This document shows positions 35,518 through 44,896 of a DNA stretch of 64,000 nucleotides, piece by piece. The DNA lies in NCBI GenBank assembly GCA_963732875.1, contig CAVTBD010000002.1, positions 1 through 64,000 of the forward strand. The letters run 5' to 3'. How positions within the stretch are numbered: position 1 is the first letter of the stretch; each line of letters starts with the position of its first letter. The position numbers were made by a program, and so were the translations under genes. The notes beneath the pieces are model-generated. The model was given only the letters and a program-made list of their open reading frames with translations, was not told where the DNA came from and searched no databases. Source of the DNA: WHSO01 sp963732875 (GTDB lineage: Bacteria; Pseudomonadota; Alphaproteobacteria; SMXQ01).

Positions 35518-36162
35518 TCAGGGGCGCCGGATCGGCGCGCCGGTCCGGGCCTGAAGCTCCCCGAACGGTAAGCCGGGCGCGGACGCGCGCAGCACGAAGC
35601 CGTCCTTCGTGATGTCGATCACGGCAAGCTCGGTATAGACCCGCGAGACGACGCCGCGCGAGGTCGCGGGGTAGGTGATGTCCGCCACCAGCTTGGCCTC
35701 GCCGTCCTTGGTCGTATGGGTCATCAGCACGTAGATCGCCTTGGCGCCGACCGAGAGATCCATGGCGCCGCCGACCGCCGGCACGGCACCCTTGGCGCCC
35801 GTGGACCAGTTGGCGAGATCGCCCTTGGCCGATACCTGGAGCGCCCCCATCACGCACACGTCGATGTGGCCGCCGCGGATCATGGCGAAGGAATCGGACT
35901 GATGGAAGAACGCGGCGCCGGGCACGGTCGTTACCGGCTTCTTGCCCGCGTTGATGAGTTCCAGGTCGACGGCGTTCTCATACGGTGCCGGCCCCATGCC
36001 GAGCAGGCCGTTCTCGGTGTGGAACACCAGCTCCTTGCCGGCGGGAATGAAGTTGGCGACGGCCTCGGGCCGGCCGATGCCGAGGTTGACGTATGATCCG
36101 TCGGGAATGTCGTCGGCCACCATCCTGGCGATTGCGTCGGCGTCCCAGGGTTTCCAGCTCAT
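35518..36162 (-). CDS. 3-oxoacid CoA-transferase subunit B
   Basis: A 214-residue beta subunit of a family I CoA-transferase (PcaJ/ScoB/AtoA type). The catalytic Glu lies in HTENGLLGMGPAPY, and GLPFGELQARTGAPIR is a conserved C-terminal segment. It moves CoA between succinyl-CoA or acetyl-CoA and a 3-oxoacid. The ATG overlaps the subunit A stop as ATGA, a standard coupling for this two-subunit enzyme. The acceptor (3-oxoadipate or acetoacetate) cannot be separated on sequence alone; no other pca genes are in the window. Confidence 0.92.
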   Translation of the reverse strand: MSWKPWDADAIARMVADDIPDGSYVNLGIGRPEAVANFIPAGKELVFHTENGLLGMGPAPYENAVDLELINAGKKPVTTVPGAAFFHQSDSFAMIRGGHIDVCVMGALQVSAKGDLANWSTGAKGAVPAVGGAMDLSVGAKAIYVLMTHTTKDGEAKLVADITYPATSRGVVSRVYTELAVIDITKDGFVLRASAPGLPFGELQARTGAPIRRP

Positions 36163-36875
36163 TGCGGTGCCCTCCGGATTCCCCGCTGGATCAGCGTGGT
36201 CTCGTCGGCCGGATCGGCGACCGCGACCACGCGATCCACGAAGATGCTGGGCGTGACGATCGCCTCGGGATCGAGGCCGCCCAGCTCGACGATCTCGCGC
36301 ACCTGGACGATGGCGCATCTCGCCGCCATGCACATGATCGGGCCGAAGTTGCGCGCGGTCTTATTGTAGACGAGGTTGCCCCAGCGGTCCGCACGCTGAG
36401 CCTTCACCAGCGCAACGTCGCCGCGGATGGCGTGCTCCAGCACGTGGGGATGGCCGTCGAACTCGCGCATTTCCTTGCCCGCTTCGAGCGGCGTGCCCGC
36501 CGAGGTGCGCGTGTAAAAGGCGGGGATGCCCGCGCCGCCCGCGCGGATGCGCTCGGCGAGCGTGCCCTGAGGCACGAGTTCCAGCTCGATCTCTCCGGCC
36601 TTGTAGAGCTCGTCGAATACGACACTATTGGAGCTTTTGGGGAACGAGCACACCATCCGGGCGACGCGCCTGGCCTCGATCAGGGCGGCGAGGCCGACAT
36701 GGCCATTGCCGGCGTTGTTGCTCACCACCGTGAGCCCACGCGCGCCCTGGTCGAGCAGGGCATGCACCAGCTCGATGGGGCTGCCCGCCTCGCCGAAGCC
36801 GCCGATCAGGACGGTGGCGCCGTCCTGGATGTCGGCAACGGCCTCCTCGACGTTTCCCATATGCTTGTCGATCAC
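36159..36875 (-). CDS. 3-oxoacid CoA-transferase subunit A
   Basis: A 238-residue alpha subunit. The CoA-binding glycine segment is TVLIGGFGEAGSPIELV, with VVSNNAGNGHVGLAALI and KAQRADRWGNLVYNKTARN as conserved parts. Translation most likely starts at a GTG (36873-36875) giving MIDKHMGN, in line with family starts; an ATG five codons later is possible. It is co-transcribed with subunit B downstream. Confidence 0.92.
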   Translation of the reverse strand: MIDKHMGNVEEAVADIQDGATVLIGGFGEAGSPIELVHALLDQGARGLTVVSNNAGNGHVGLAALIEARRVARMVCSFPKSSNSVVFDELYKAGEIELELVPQGTLAERIRAGGAGIPAFYTRTSAGTPLEAGKEMREFDGHPHVLEHAIRGDVALVKAQRADRWGNLVYNKTARNFGPIMCMAARCAIVQVREIVELGGLDPEAIVTPSIFVDRVVAVADPADETTLIQRGIRRAPQ

Positions 36876-36989
36876 GTTCCGGCTTCCGGTCCTGATTTAG
36901 TCCCAGCCGGTGCGAATAGCACAAATGGCGCCCGAGGCCAAAGGCCCAAGCGGTATGAGAGGATGAAACCCGCGTTCCGGCGTCGCCGG

Positions 36990-37688
36990 CTAGCGCCGCA
37001 CCAGCACGGCGCTCGGCTTGCGGCGCACGAGCTTGAAGTCGCTTTCCCGGGCGAGGAAGGCATCCACGGCCTTTCGGCAGCCGCCGTAGTCATTGTAGTC
37101 GTCCAGCACCACGCGGCTGCCCGGCACCAGCCGCTGGCGGATTCCCGCCAGACAGTACAGCACCGGGTCGTGCCAATCGCAGTCTATGTGCGCGAAGGCC
37201 ACCGGGCGCGGATCGGTGAAGTCGAGCGTCTGCTCGAACAGGCCGGGATGCAGGGAGACCAGGCGCCCGTCCACGGGCACGCCGAACTCGGCCATGGCGT
37301 TGCACACGCGGTCGAACAGGTCGTCGACGTACCCGTAATAGATGTCGCCGTCTATGCCCTGGGACTTGCCTTCCCTGATTTCGGCATAGCGGGCATGGGA
37401 CCGGGGATCGTCGTCGCTGCCCGGGGGCGGAATCATGCCGAACACGTCGTATCCATGGAAGGGGTGCGTCTTGTCCGCGTGGCTTGCGATCAGGATCGCC
37501 GATCCGCCGAGCGCCACGCCGAACTCCAGTAACGCGCCACGGATTCCGGACCGGGATACCGCACGCAACGTCAGTTCCAGCACGCGCAGCTTGGTAGGGG
37601 TGAGATAAGTCAGTTTACGGTCGCGCAGGTTGCGCGCGAGCGGGGAAAGCAAAGCGGTATCGAGACGCTGTCCAAGGCCGTTGAGCAT
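36990..37688 (-). CDS. TylF/MycF-type SAM-dependent O-methyltransferase family protein
   Basis: A 232-residue methyltransferase of the TylF family (macrocin O-methyltransferase relatives). The SAM-binding region is LLEFGVALGGSAILIA, and metal-binding acidic clusters appear as FAHIDCDWHDPV and VLDDYNDYGGCRKAV. There are no polyketide or sugar biosynthesis genes around, so a macrolide role is not suggested. The gene stands alone between the CoA-transferase operon and the divergent histidine kinase. Confidence 0.82.
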   Translation of the reverse strand: MLNGLGQRLDTALLSPLARNLRDRKLTYLTPTKLRVLELTLRAVSRSGIRGALLEFGVALGGSAILIASHADKTHPFHGYDVFGMIPPPGSDDDPRSHARYAEIREGKSQGIDGDIYYGYVDDLFDRVCNAMAEFGVPVDGRLVSLHPGLFEQTLDFTDPRPVAFAHIDCDWHDPVLYCLAGIRQRLVPGSRVVLDDYNDYGGCRKAVDAFLARESDFKLVRRKPSAVLVRR

Positions 37689-37922
37689 CTGTCTTTGCTG
37701 GCGCCTTTTCTTGGTTTTGGGCGCCGACCTGGAATTAGGTCGAACGAAGGGACTTTCGTCAGCGTAACGTTCAGGCCCGATGGCACGCCGTGACCAGTTC
37801 GTGGCAAGTGTCGGGGACGGATATCTTCACCTTTTCTTTACAATGTCGCGGCGATGCTGCCGGACCGGGAGCCGACGCCGGCCGCGCATGTGTCGGCTGC
37901 CGGGGAGTGAGCGTTTTCAGCG

Positions 37923-39623
37923 ATGGGCAGGCCTGTGACGAACCCGCACAAGGCCGGATGGCGGGCCTTTTCCCCGTCGTTCGGTCTTCTTGTTCCTTTC
38001 TTTCTGGCGATCGTTGCCGTCACCTGGGGCGGCCTCAGGTTGAGCCAGGTGCATGGGATCGCGGCGATCTGGATCGCCGATGCGATCGTGCTTGCCGTGC
38101 TGGTCCGCGTGCCGGTTCGGCAATGGCCGGTGGTTACCCTCGTGACCGTTTTCGCCTATTTCCTCGGCAACGAGCTGAACCGGCAGAACGCGCTGGTGAG
38201 TCTCGTCCTGCCATCGTGCAATCTGGTGAGCCTGCTGGCGGCGGCTGGTGTTCTTCATCGCCTCTGGGGCGGTCCGCCGCAGCTTTCCTGCAGCCGGACC
38301 CTGATCGAATTCTGCATCGTTGGCGGTGCCCTGGCACCGGCCGTTTCCGCGTCCTGCGCCACGGTTTTCCTCTCGTTCATGTACGGAGCCGATGCGCCGG
38401 CGCTATGGCGGACATGGTTCTTCTCCTGCTCGCTCGGGATTCTCACCCTCGGCCCGTCGCTCCTCAGCCTGCGTCACGATACCCTGCGCGACCTGATCAA
38501 GCCATCGAGCAACCTTCCGACATGGGGCGTGCTGCTCGCGCTCTCGGCCACGGTTGTATTCGCTTTCATGCAGAGCAACCAAGTGGTCGCCTTCGTGATC
38601 TTTCCGGCGCTGCTGCTCGCGGCGTTCCGTCTCAACTTCGTGGGCATGACACTGGCGCCGGTTCTGACCGTCGCGCTTGCGCTCGGTCTGACGCTTGCCG
38701 GCTTCGGCCCGTTCACGCCGAGCGGAACTATCGCCATCGACCATCAGGTCCAGCTCCTGCAACTGCTGCTTGCGGGCACCATCCTGACCACCCTGCCGGT
38801 GGCGTCGGCGCTGGCCGAGCGCGAGGAGTTGCAGCGCCGCCTGCGCGAGGCGATGCGCGAGGCGCAGAACGCCAACAGGGCAAAGTCGGAGTTCCTGGCG
38901 AGCATGAGCCACGAGCTGCGCACGCCCCTCAATGCCGTGATCGGCTTCGCCCAGATGATGCTGCTCTACCGGGACAACCTGACCGAGAAGCAGCGGGAAT
39001 ACATCGGCTATATCCAGCGCAGCGGTAACCAGCTGCTATCGCTGATCACCGACGTCCTCGATTTCGCGCGGATCGAGGCGGGCGACCTCAGGGTCGATAT
39101 CGGCGAGGTCGACGTCGAAAGCCTGCTGGCCGAGGTGGCAGCGACGATTCGCCCGTTGACGGTGGAGAAGGGACTGATCCTCTCGCTGGAGCCGGTCGGC
39201 GACATACCGCCGATACTGGCCGACCGCGCCCGGTTGCTCCAGGTGCTGCTGAACCTGTGCTCGAACGCGGTGAAGTACAACCGCCGCTACGGCGCCATCG
39301 GCATTCGCGCCGAGCGGACCGGGCAGTGGGTCCGCATCGTCGTCTCCGATACCGGGATCGGCATCCCCGCAGCGCGCCAGCGCGAGGTGTTCCAGCCGTT
39401 CAACCGGCTCGGGGCGGAGAGCCGTTCGATCGAGGGTACCGGCATCGGGCTGTCCATCTGCTGGCGCCTGATGCAGGTAATGAACGGCCGCATCGGCTTT
39501 GCCAGCGAGCCGGGGCAGGGCAGCGAGTTCTGGGTCGACCTTCCGCCCGCCTCGGGGCGCGGCATCGGAAGCGACGAGCCCGTGCCGGATACGCACGACC
39601 GGCCGGCCGCGGTCGGCGCCTAA
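37923..39623 (+). CDS. MASE1-domain sensor histidine kinase
   Basis: A 566-residue inner-membrane kinase. Residues ~15-290 hold eight or so hydrophobic helices of a MASE1 sensor. The HisKA domain has the phospho-accepting His in SMSHELRTPLNAVIGFA near 330. The HATPase_c domain carries the N box (LLNLCSNAVKYN), the G1 box (VSDTGIGIP) and the G2 box (SIEGTGIGLSICWRLM). No receiver domain is present and no response-regulator gene is adjacent, so it is an orphan whose partner lies elsewhere. The start has only a distant GGGGAG. Confidence 0.9.
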   Translation: MGRPVTNPHKAGWRAFSPSFGLLVPFFLAIVAVTWGGLRLSQVHGIAAIWIADAIVLAVLVRVPVRQWPVVTLVTVFAYFLGNELNRQNALVSLVLPSCNLVSLLAAAGVLHRLWGGPPQLSCSRTLIEFCIVGGALAPAVSASCATVFLSFMYGADAPALWRTWFFSCSLGILTLGPSLLSLRHDTLRDLIKPSSNLPTWGVLLALSATVVFAFMQSNQVVAFVIFPALLLAAFRLNFVGMTLAPVLTVALALGLTLAGFGPFTPSGTIAIDHQVQLLQLLLAGTILTTLPVASALAEREELQRRLREAMREAQNANRAKSEFLASMSHELRTPLNAVIGFAQMMLLYRDNLTEKQREYIGYIQRSGNQLLSLITDVLDFARIEAGDLRVDIGEVDVESLLAEVAATIRPLTVEKGLILSLEPVGDIPPILADRARLLQVLLNLCSNAVKYNRRYGAIGIRAERTGQWVRIVVSDTGIGIPAARQREVFQPFNRLGAESRSIEGTGIGLSICWRLMQVMNGRIGFASEPGQGSEFWVDLPPASGRGIGSDEPVPDTHDRPAAVGA

Positions 39624-39767
39624 AGCAATATTAGCTCCAGGGTTGAACCACTTGCCTTGCGCCATAGCGACGCGGGCCGCGCGGCATGCCAGAAAATCTC
39701 CGGTTTTGTCGCGGTGTTTTTTTTGGCACGATGCAGCCAAGGGGAGCCCCGATAACAAGAACCAATC

Positions 39768-40601
39768 ATGTTGCGTCATCCCACCCAGGAGTCTCGCCAA
39801 CGCAAACCGAAGCCCCGTGCCCGGAGCCTGTCCGCGCGTGCCGAGCGGCTGCTGATCAGCGGCGGCTTCCTGGTGTTCCTGCTGGCGCTGTGGGAAGGCT
39901 CGGTTCGTGCCGGGCTGGTCAACCCGTTGTTCACGTCCTCGCCCAGCCTGATCGTGCGCGCGGCATGGCGCCTGTTCGCCGAGGGCGCGATCTGGAACGA
40001 TCTCAGGGTCAGTGCGATCGAGTTCGCGGTGGGCTATCTGCTCGCCGCCGCGGTGGCGATCCCGCTTGGCCTGGCCGCGGGCTGGTACAAGCGCCTGCTC
40101 TACGTCATCGGCCCGTTCGTGGACGCGCTCAACGCCATGCCGCGCATCACCCTGATCCCGATCATCATCATCTGGTTCGGCATCGGCATCTGGTCGAAGG
40201 TAGTGGTCGTGTTCCTGGGCGCGGTGATCCCCGTCCTGATTAACACGCTCGCCGGGGTGAGAACCAACGAGCAGCGCTTCCTCAGGGTCGCGCGCAGCTT
40301 CGGTGCGTCGGAACTGCGCGTGTTCCTGACCATCGTTCTGCCGGGCACGGTGCCCTACATCTTCACCGGCCTCAAGTACGCCTCGGGCCGCGCGCTTCTC
40401 GGTGTGGTGGTGGGCGAGCTCTATGCAGCGACCGCCGGCATCGGCAATTTCATCGTGCTGTCCGGCAACAATTTCGAGGTCGACAACGTGTTCGTCGGCA
40501 TCCTGCTTCTGACCATCGTCGGGCTGATCGTGGTGGCACTGCTCGACCGGGTCGAGCGCAGGTTCGAGAAATGGCGGCCCGGCATCGGAGCCTCGGCATG
40601 A
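39768..40601 (+). CDS. ABC transporter permease, NitT/TauT (SsuC/TauC) type, first
   Basis: A 277-residue inner-membrane permease with about six helices. The EAA-like loop LRVARSFGASELRVFLTIVLPG contacts the ATPase, and PLGLAAGWYKRLL is typical of the SsuC/TauC/ThiX group. It begins a four-gene transporter operon. Its stop overlaps the next permease start as ATGA. Confidence 0.9.
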   Translation: MLRHPTQESRQRKPKPRARSLSARAERLLISGGFLVFLLALWEGSVRAGLVNPLFTSSPSLIVRAAWRLFAEGAIWNDLRVSAIEFAVGYLLAAAVAIPLGLAAGWYKRLLYVIGPFVDALNAMPRITLIPIIIIWFGIGIWSKVVVVFLGAVIPVLINTLAGVRTNEQRFLRVARSFGASELRVFLTIVLPGTVPYIFTGLKYASGRALLGVVVGELYAATAGIGNFIVLSGNNFEVDNVFVGILLLTIVGLIVVALLDRVERRFEKWRPGIGASA

Positions 40602-41455
40602 GCGCCCGGCAGCAGCGCTCGCACCTTGCCCGCGCCTATCTTGATCACGAGCCGGTCGTGCTCGGCGGCACCGCGGTCCTTCTGTTCCTGGTGTTCTGGG
40701 AAGGGCTTAGCCGAGGCTGGTGGGCCGACCTCGCGCTTTCCCTCGGCGGCTCGGCGGAATTCCTGCGCATCCGGCCGATCTTCATTTCCTCGCCCACGCG
40801 CGTCGTCTCCACCTTCTGGGACATGGCTTTCACCACCGGCGACCTGTGGCACGACTTCTGGGTGAGCGGCTACGAATACGTGCTCGGTTTCGCGCTCGCC
40901 GTCGCCGTCGGCGTGCCGCTCGGGCTTGCGGGCGGCTGGTACCGACGGCTCAACTACGCGGTGGAGCCGTTCCTGCTCGGCCTCAACGCGACGCCCCAGA
41001 TCGCTTTCCTGCCGCTCTTCATCATCTGGTTCGGGATCGGGCTGTGGTCGAAGGTGGTGATCATCTTCCTGCTGACCTTCCTGCCGATCGCGATTAACGC
41101 GCTTTCTGGCGCGCGGGCGGCCGACCCGCGCCTGCTCAAGGTCGCGCGCAGCTTCGGCGCCTCGGAATGGAACGTGTTCCGCAACCTGGTGCTGCCGAGC
41201 GCGGTGCCGTTCCTGCTGGCGGGGCTGCGCCTCGGCATCGGCCGTGCCATGATCGGCATCGTGGTCGGCGAGCTGTTCGGTGCCAGCTCGGGGATCGGCT
41301 TCATGATCGGCGTCGCCGGCGGCAGCTTCGAGACCGACAAGGTGTTCGTCGGCGTCATCGTCATCGTCATGTCGGGCCTAGCGCTGACAGAGGCTGTGCG
41401 GCGCCTGGAGGCGCGGGTCGAGGCGTGGCGCCCGAAGTTCGGGGCGGCAGCATAG
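40598..41455 (+). CDS. ABC transporter permease, NitT/TauT type, second
   Basis: A 285-residue paralogue of the preceding permease, with LLKVARSFGASEWNVFRNL as the ATPase-contact loop and WFGIGLWSKVVIIFL as a shared helix. Two different permeases imply a heterodimer, which is less usual than the homodimers of TauC and SsuC. The ATG overlaps the upstream stop (ATGA). Confidence 0.9.
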   Translation: MSARQQRSHLARAYLDHEPVVLGGTAVLLFLVFWEGLSRGWWADLALSLGGSAEFLRIRPIFISSPTRVVSTFWDMAFTTGDLWHDFWVSGYEYVLGFALAVAVGVPLGLAGGWYRRLNYAVEPFLLGLNATPQIAFLPLFIIWFGIGLWSKVVIIFLLTFLPIAINALSGARAADPRLLKVARSFGASEWNVFRNLVLPSAVPFLLAGLRLGIGRAMIGIVVGELFGASSGIGFMIGVAGGSFETDKVFVGVIVIVMSGLALTEAVRRLEARVEAWRPKFGAAA

Positions 41456-41473
41456 CGGAAGGAAAGACGTAGC

Positions 41474-42277
41474 ATGGCGGTGAAGCTGCAGGCGCGTAAC
41501 ATTTGCCTGGAATATTTCCAGCCGCGGACCAACAGCGCGTTGCTCGCGCTCGAGGACGTGAACCTCGAAATCGGGGACGGCGAGTTCGTGTCCGTGGTGG
41601 GGCCGTCGGGCTGCGGCAAGACGACCTTCCTCTACGTAGTGGACGGGCTGATCCCGGCGACCTCTGGTGAAATCTTCCTCGACGGGCGCCAGGTGAGCGC
41701 GCCCGGTCCCGACCGCGCGGTGGTGTTCCAGGATGCCTCGCTGCTGCCGTGGCGCACCGTGCTCGGCAACGTGGTCTACGGGCTCGAGTGCCAGGGCATG
41801 GATGCCAAGGCGGCGCGCGAGCGGGCGCAGCATTTCATCGAGATGGTCGGGCTGGCCGGTTTCGAGCAGCATTACCCGTACGAGCTTTCCGGCGGCATGC
41901 AGCAGCGCGTCAACCTGGCACGTGCGCTGGTGATGGACCCCGAGATCCTGCTGATGGACGAGCCGTTCGCCGCGCTCGACGCCCAGACCCGGGAGATCAT
42001 GCAGGAAGAGCTGCTCAACATCTGGCGCCAGGCCAAAAAGACTGTGCTGTTCATCACCCACCAGATCGACGAGGCGCTGTATCTTTCCGACCGGGTGCTG
42101 GTGTTCGGTGCCAGGCCGGGTTGCGTCAAGCAGGTGATCGAGGTCGATATCGAGCGGCCGCGCACGCTTGCGGTCAAGCGCACGCCACGCTTCCACGAGC
42201 TCGAGGACGCGGTGTGGGGGCTGATCGAGGACGAGGTCAAGAAGAGCATGGCGAGCGACCGGACTATCGGGCAATGA
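41474..42277 (+). CDS. ABC transporter ATP-binding protein, NitT/TauT type
   Basis: A 267-residue ATPase. Walker A is GPSGCGKTTF near residue 40, the Q-loop VVFQDASLLPWRTV, the signature LSGGMQQRVNLARAL, Walker B ILLMDEPFAALD, and the switch His is in VLFITHQIDEA. It energises import through the two permeases upstream. AGGAAAG precedes the ATG; it starts 18 bases after the second permease. Confidence 0.93.
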   Translation: MAVKLQARNICLEYFQPRTNSALLALEDVNLEIGDGEFVSVVGPSGCGKTTFLYVVDGLIPATSGEIFLDGRQVSAPGPDRAVVFQDASLLPWRTVLGNVVYGLECQGMDAKAARERAQHFIEMVGLAGFEQHYPYELSGGMQQRVNLARALVMDPEILLMDEPFAALDAQTREIMQEELLNIWRQAKKTVLFITHQIDEALYLSDRVLVFGARPGCVKQVIEVDIERPRTLAVKRTPRFHELEDAVWGLIEDEVKKSMASDRTIGQ

Positions 42278-42333
42278 GATCGGCACGCCGGGCGTGCCTT
42301 GGAAACGTCGCACAACAGCAACAGGAGGCGAAT

Positions 42334-43356
42334 ATGCGACTGCTGAGAGGAACACTGAAAGCGTCGACCGTCGTGCTGGCCCTTGGCGCGGGACTGGCAG
42401 TGGCGGCGGGTGGTGCGCGCGCCGCGGACATGACCGAGATCAAGGTCGGCATCTCGGCCCAGGCGATTACCGTGCTGCCGCTCTACATGGCCGAGGCGGG
42501 CGGGTTCTTCAAGGACAACGGCCTCAAGGTCGAGATCATCAACACGAGTGGCGGTAGCCGTGGCCTCAAGGTGCTGCTGTCGGGCCAGATCCAGGCAATG
42601 CACGTCGGCCTCGGCCCGGTCGTGCTCGGCAACACCCAGGGCGCCGGCTTCCGGCTCGTGCTGGCTTCGGCCAATTCGATCCCGTTCACGATCTACGGTT
42701 CCAAGGGGATCACCCAGGCTTCCCAGCTCAAGGGCGGCAAGGTCGGCATCAGCAGCTTCTCTTCCGAAAGCGATATCGCGGTAACGCTCGCGCTCCAGAA
42801 GATGGGGCTGAGCCGCAAGGACGTCACGGTGGTGCAGCTGGGCGGCAGTTCCAAGCGTCTGGCCGCGCTGCTGGCGGGCCAGGTCAAGGCGGCGCCGCTG
42901 ATCCAGCCGGGCAGCATGCTGGCCGACGAAAACGGCCTCAAGCCGCTGTTCGACCTTGCCAAGGCGGACGTGCCGTGGATCTTCGATGCGCTGGTGGTCA
43001 ACCAGAGCTACCTGAAGGACCACCGGGACGTGGTGATGCGGCTCTCCAAGGCCTATCTGGAGGGTGCCTACCTCGCCCTGTCCGACAAGAAGAAGGCGTT
43101 CGAGGTCATCGCCAAGCACTTCCGCGGCAAGAACCCGAAGGTCGCGGAGGCGAGCTATGGCGATTTCAAACGCCTGATGCCCCTGGACGGCATGCCGTCG
43201 CGCTCAGGTGCCGAGAATGTGATCAAGCAGCTGGCCGCCATCGGCAAGAAGGTCGGTAGCAAGAACGTCGACGATTACGTCGACTTCGGCATCGTCAACG
43301 AGCTCAAGAAGGACGGGTTCGTCGACAAGGAAACCAAGCGTTTCAAGCTGAAATAG
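42334..43356 (+). CDS. ABC transporter periplasmic binding protein, NitT/TauT (NMT1/SsuA-like)
   Basis: A 340-residue binding protein. The signal peptide covers about residues 1-31 (cleavage near GGARAADMTE). It matches the NMT1/SsuA group: KVGISAQAITVLPLYMAEA then GFFKDNGLKVEIINTSGG. Ligands in this group include sulfonates, nitrate, thiamine precursors and aromatic compounds. ACAGGAGGCG precedes the ATG. It completes the permease-permease-ATPase-receptor operon, which ends at a strong terminator. Confidence 0.9.
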   Translation: MRLLRGTLKASTVVLALGAGLAVAAGGARAADMTEIKVGISAQAITVLPLYMAEAGGFFKDNGLKVEIINTSGGSRGLKVLLSGQIQAMHVGLGPVVLGNTQGAGFRLVLASANSIPFTIYGSKGITQASQLKGGKVGISSFSSESDIAVTLALQKMGLSRKDVTVVQLGGSSKRLAALLAGQVKAAPLIQPGSMLADENGLKPLFDLAKADVPWIFDALVVNQSYLKDHRDVVMRLSKAYLEGAYLALSDKKKAFEVIAKHFRGKNPKVAEASYGDFKRLMPLDGMPSRSGAENVIKQLAAIGKKVGSKNVDDYVDFGIVNELKKDGFVDKETKRFKLK

Positions 43357-43378
43357 GCCGCGAACGCGGGCTAAGGAA

Positions 43379-43419
43379 AAGCCGCCCGTCCCCGGAAAGG
43401 GGCGGGCGGCTTCGCTTTT
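43379..43419. terminator. Terminator between convergent transporter and bicupin genes
   Basis: A stem of about 14 bp, AAGCCGCCCGTCCCC opposite GGGGCGGGCGGCTT with loop GGAAA, followed by CGCTTTT. An A-run on the other side lets it act in both directions. Confidence 0.85.
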
Positions 43420-43428
43420 GGAGGCGTC

Positions 43429-44628
43429 CTAGACCGCCGGACCGATCGAGCGCGGCGTCTGGATCACACCGGTCAGCTTCGACTTGTCGAGCTTCATAAT
43501 GCCGTCCTCGTCGAAGATGTCACCCATCTGGGACTTGACGCCGTTCTCCTTGATCGCTTCCAGCCACTTGCGGTGCAGGCGCGGATCCTGGTCGAGATAT
43601 TCGATCTGGCGCCCGCCGTCCTGGATCGAGGTGGCGCCACCGCCCTCGGCGCTCTTCTTGCGCAGCGAGATGAACGGATAGCGCCGGCTGCCGAGCGAGC
43701 ACGCGAGGTAGCGCGCCGGGTGATCGCAGGTATTGAAATGCTGGTGGAACATCCAGAACGGCGGCGTGTACATCACGCCGTGGCGCCACGGGATCTCCTT
43801 GAACTCGGAATCGCCCTCGTACCACAGCAGCGAATAACCCTCGCCGGTGACCGCATGGACGTGGGTCCCGGCGGCATGGCGGTGGGCCTTCTTGTAGCGC
43901 CCGGTCGGAATCTCGGAGGAATGCGCGTGCATGGTGCCGTCGGCCAGCACGAACGAGATGTTGAGCGAGCCCTTGCCGCGCGCGTCCATCTCGTAGAGCT
44001 TGAAGCTGGTCAGGTCGTTGACGAAGTTGGTCTCCCAGATGTTCAGTGAGGCGACGCTGTTGCCGCGGTTGACCGGGATCAGGTCACCCTCGCCGTCGAA
44101 GTGCTTGGCACTGCCGATGCGCTCCTGGAAGGAGTAGGGGTTGTCGAAGACGAACCCCTCGTTGTGGTAGAGGTTGAGGGTCAGCGGCGCGTCGTTGGTG
44201 CACGACAGCCGTGCCGGCTCCTGGCCGGAGCCGTTGAAGATCTGGTACGCGCAGTTGAGCGGGATGGCGAACACAGCCTTGGGGCCCCACTCGAAGGTGC
44301 GCTTCTCGCCGTCGGGCGACCATACGGTGGTCGAGCCATGGCCGGAGAGCGTGTAGAAGAATGCCTCGTAAAGGTGCTTGATCGGCCGGGTCTTGCCGCC
44401 GGCCGGTACCTCCAGCACGTAATTGGCCATGAAATCGCCGCGTCCGTGGGTATGGGCGAAGCAGCCGCGTGCCTCGTAGCGGTCCCACGGCGCCGTCTCG
44501 AGCGCCAGCAGGTCGTGGCCGAAATCGAGGTGGATCGGGATGCCCTCGCCTTGGGCCCATCGCAGATAGGGGTCGACCAGGAACTTGTCGGTCAGGTCGA
44601 TCTCGGGTTTGGCTGTGGTCTCGGACAT
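43429..44628 (-). CDS. Bicupin-type cupin domain protein
   Basis: A 399-residue protein with two cupin modules. The first lies around residues 85-180 (VLEVPAGGKTRPIKHLYEAF, FYTLSGHGSTTVW), the second around 245-330 with a dense histidine metal site (YKKAHRHAAGTHVHAVTGEG). Layout recalls gentisate dioxygenase-like proteins, but length and motifs are not close enough to name a reaction. AGGAGA precedes the ATG at 44628. It faces the NitT/TauT importer operon, and its substrate could be the imported compound; that is inference. Confidence 0.75.
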   Translation of the reverse strand: MSETTAKPEIDLTDKFLVDPYLRWAQGEGIPIHLDFGHDLLALETAPWDRYEARGCFAHTHGRGDFMANYVLEVPAGGKTRPIKHLYEAFFYTLSGHGSTTVWSPDGEKRTFEWGPKAVFAIPLNCAYQIFNGSGQEPARLSCTNDAPLTLNLYHNEGFVFDNPYSFQERIGSAKHFDGEGDLIPVNRGNSVASLNIWETNFVNDLTSFKLYEMDARGKGSLNISFVLADGTMHAHSSEIPTGRYKKAHRHAAGTHVHAVTGEGYSLLWYEGDSEFKEIPWRHGVMYTPPFWMFHQHFNTCDHPARYLACSLGSRRYPFISLRKKSAEGGGATSIQDGGRQIEYLDQDPRLHRKWLEAIKENGVKSQMGDIFDEDGIMKLDKSKLTGVIQTPRSIGPAV

Positions 44629-44896
44629 CGGCTCTCCTTCCTCGGGGCGCGTCCTGGCGGGGAGCGGGCGCGCAAGATTGTTGTTTCCGGCCGTCACCGG
44701 TGGGCAGGACGGCGCTTGGTGGCGTAAAATAGCAAATTCATGCGCGTGGGAAAGGCGTTGCTTGGCGGGCCGGCCACCGCCCTGTCACGGGGCGATGGCA
44801 GGGTTCGGGCCTGCCGGCGCTAGCGTGCCGGTGCCCGGCTGGAACGGGACTTGCTAGGAAAACAGCCACAAGCGTAACCGGAATGGCAGGATCGCG

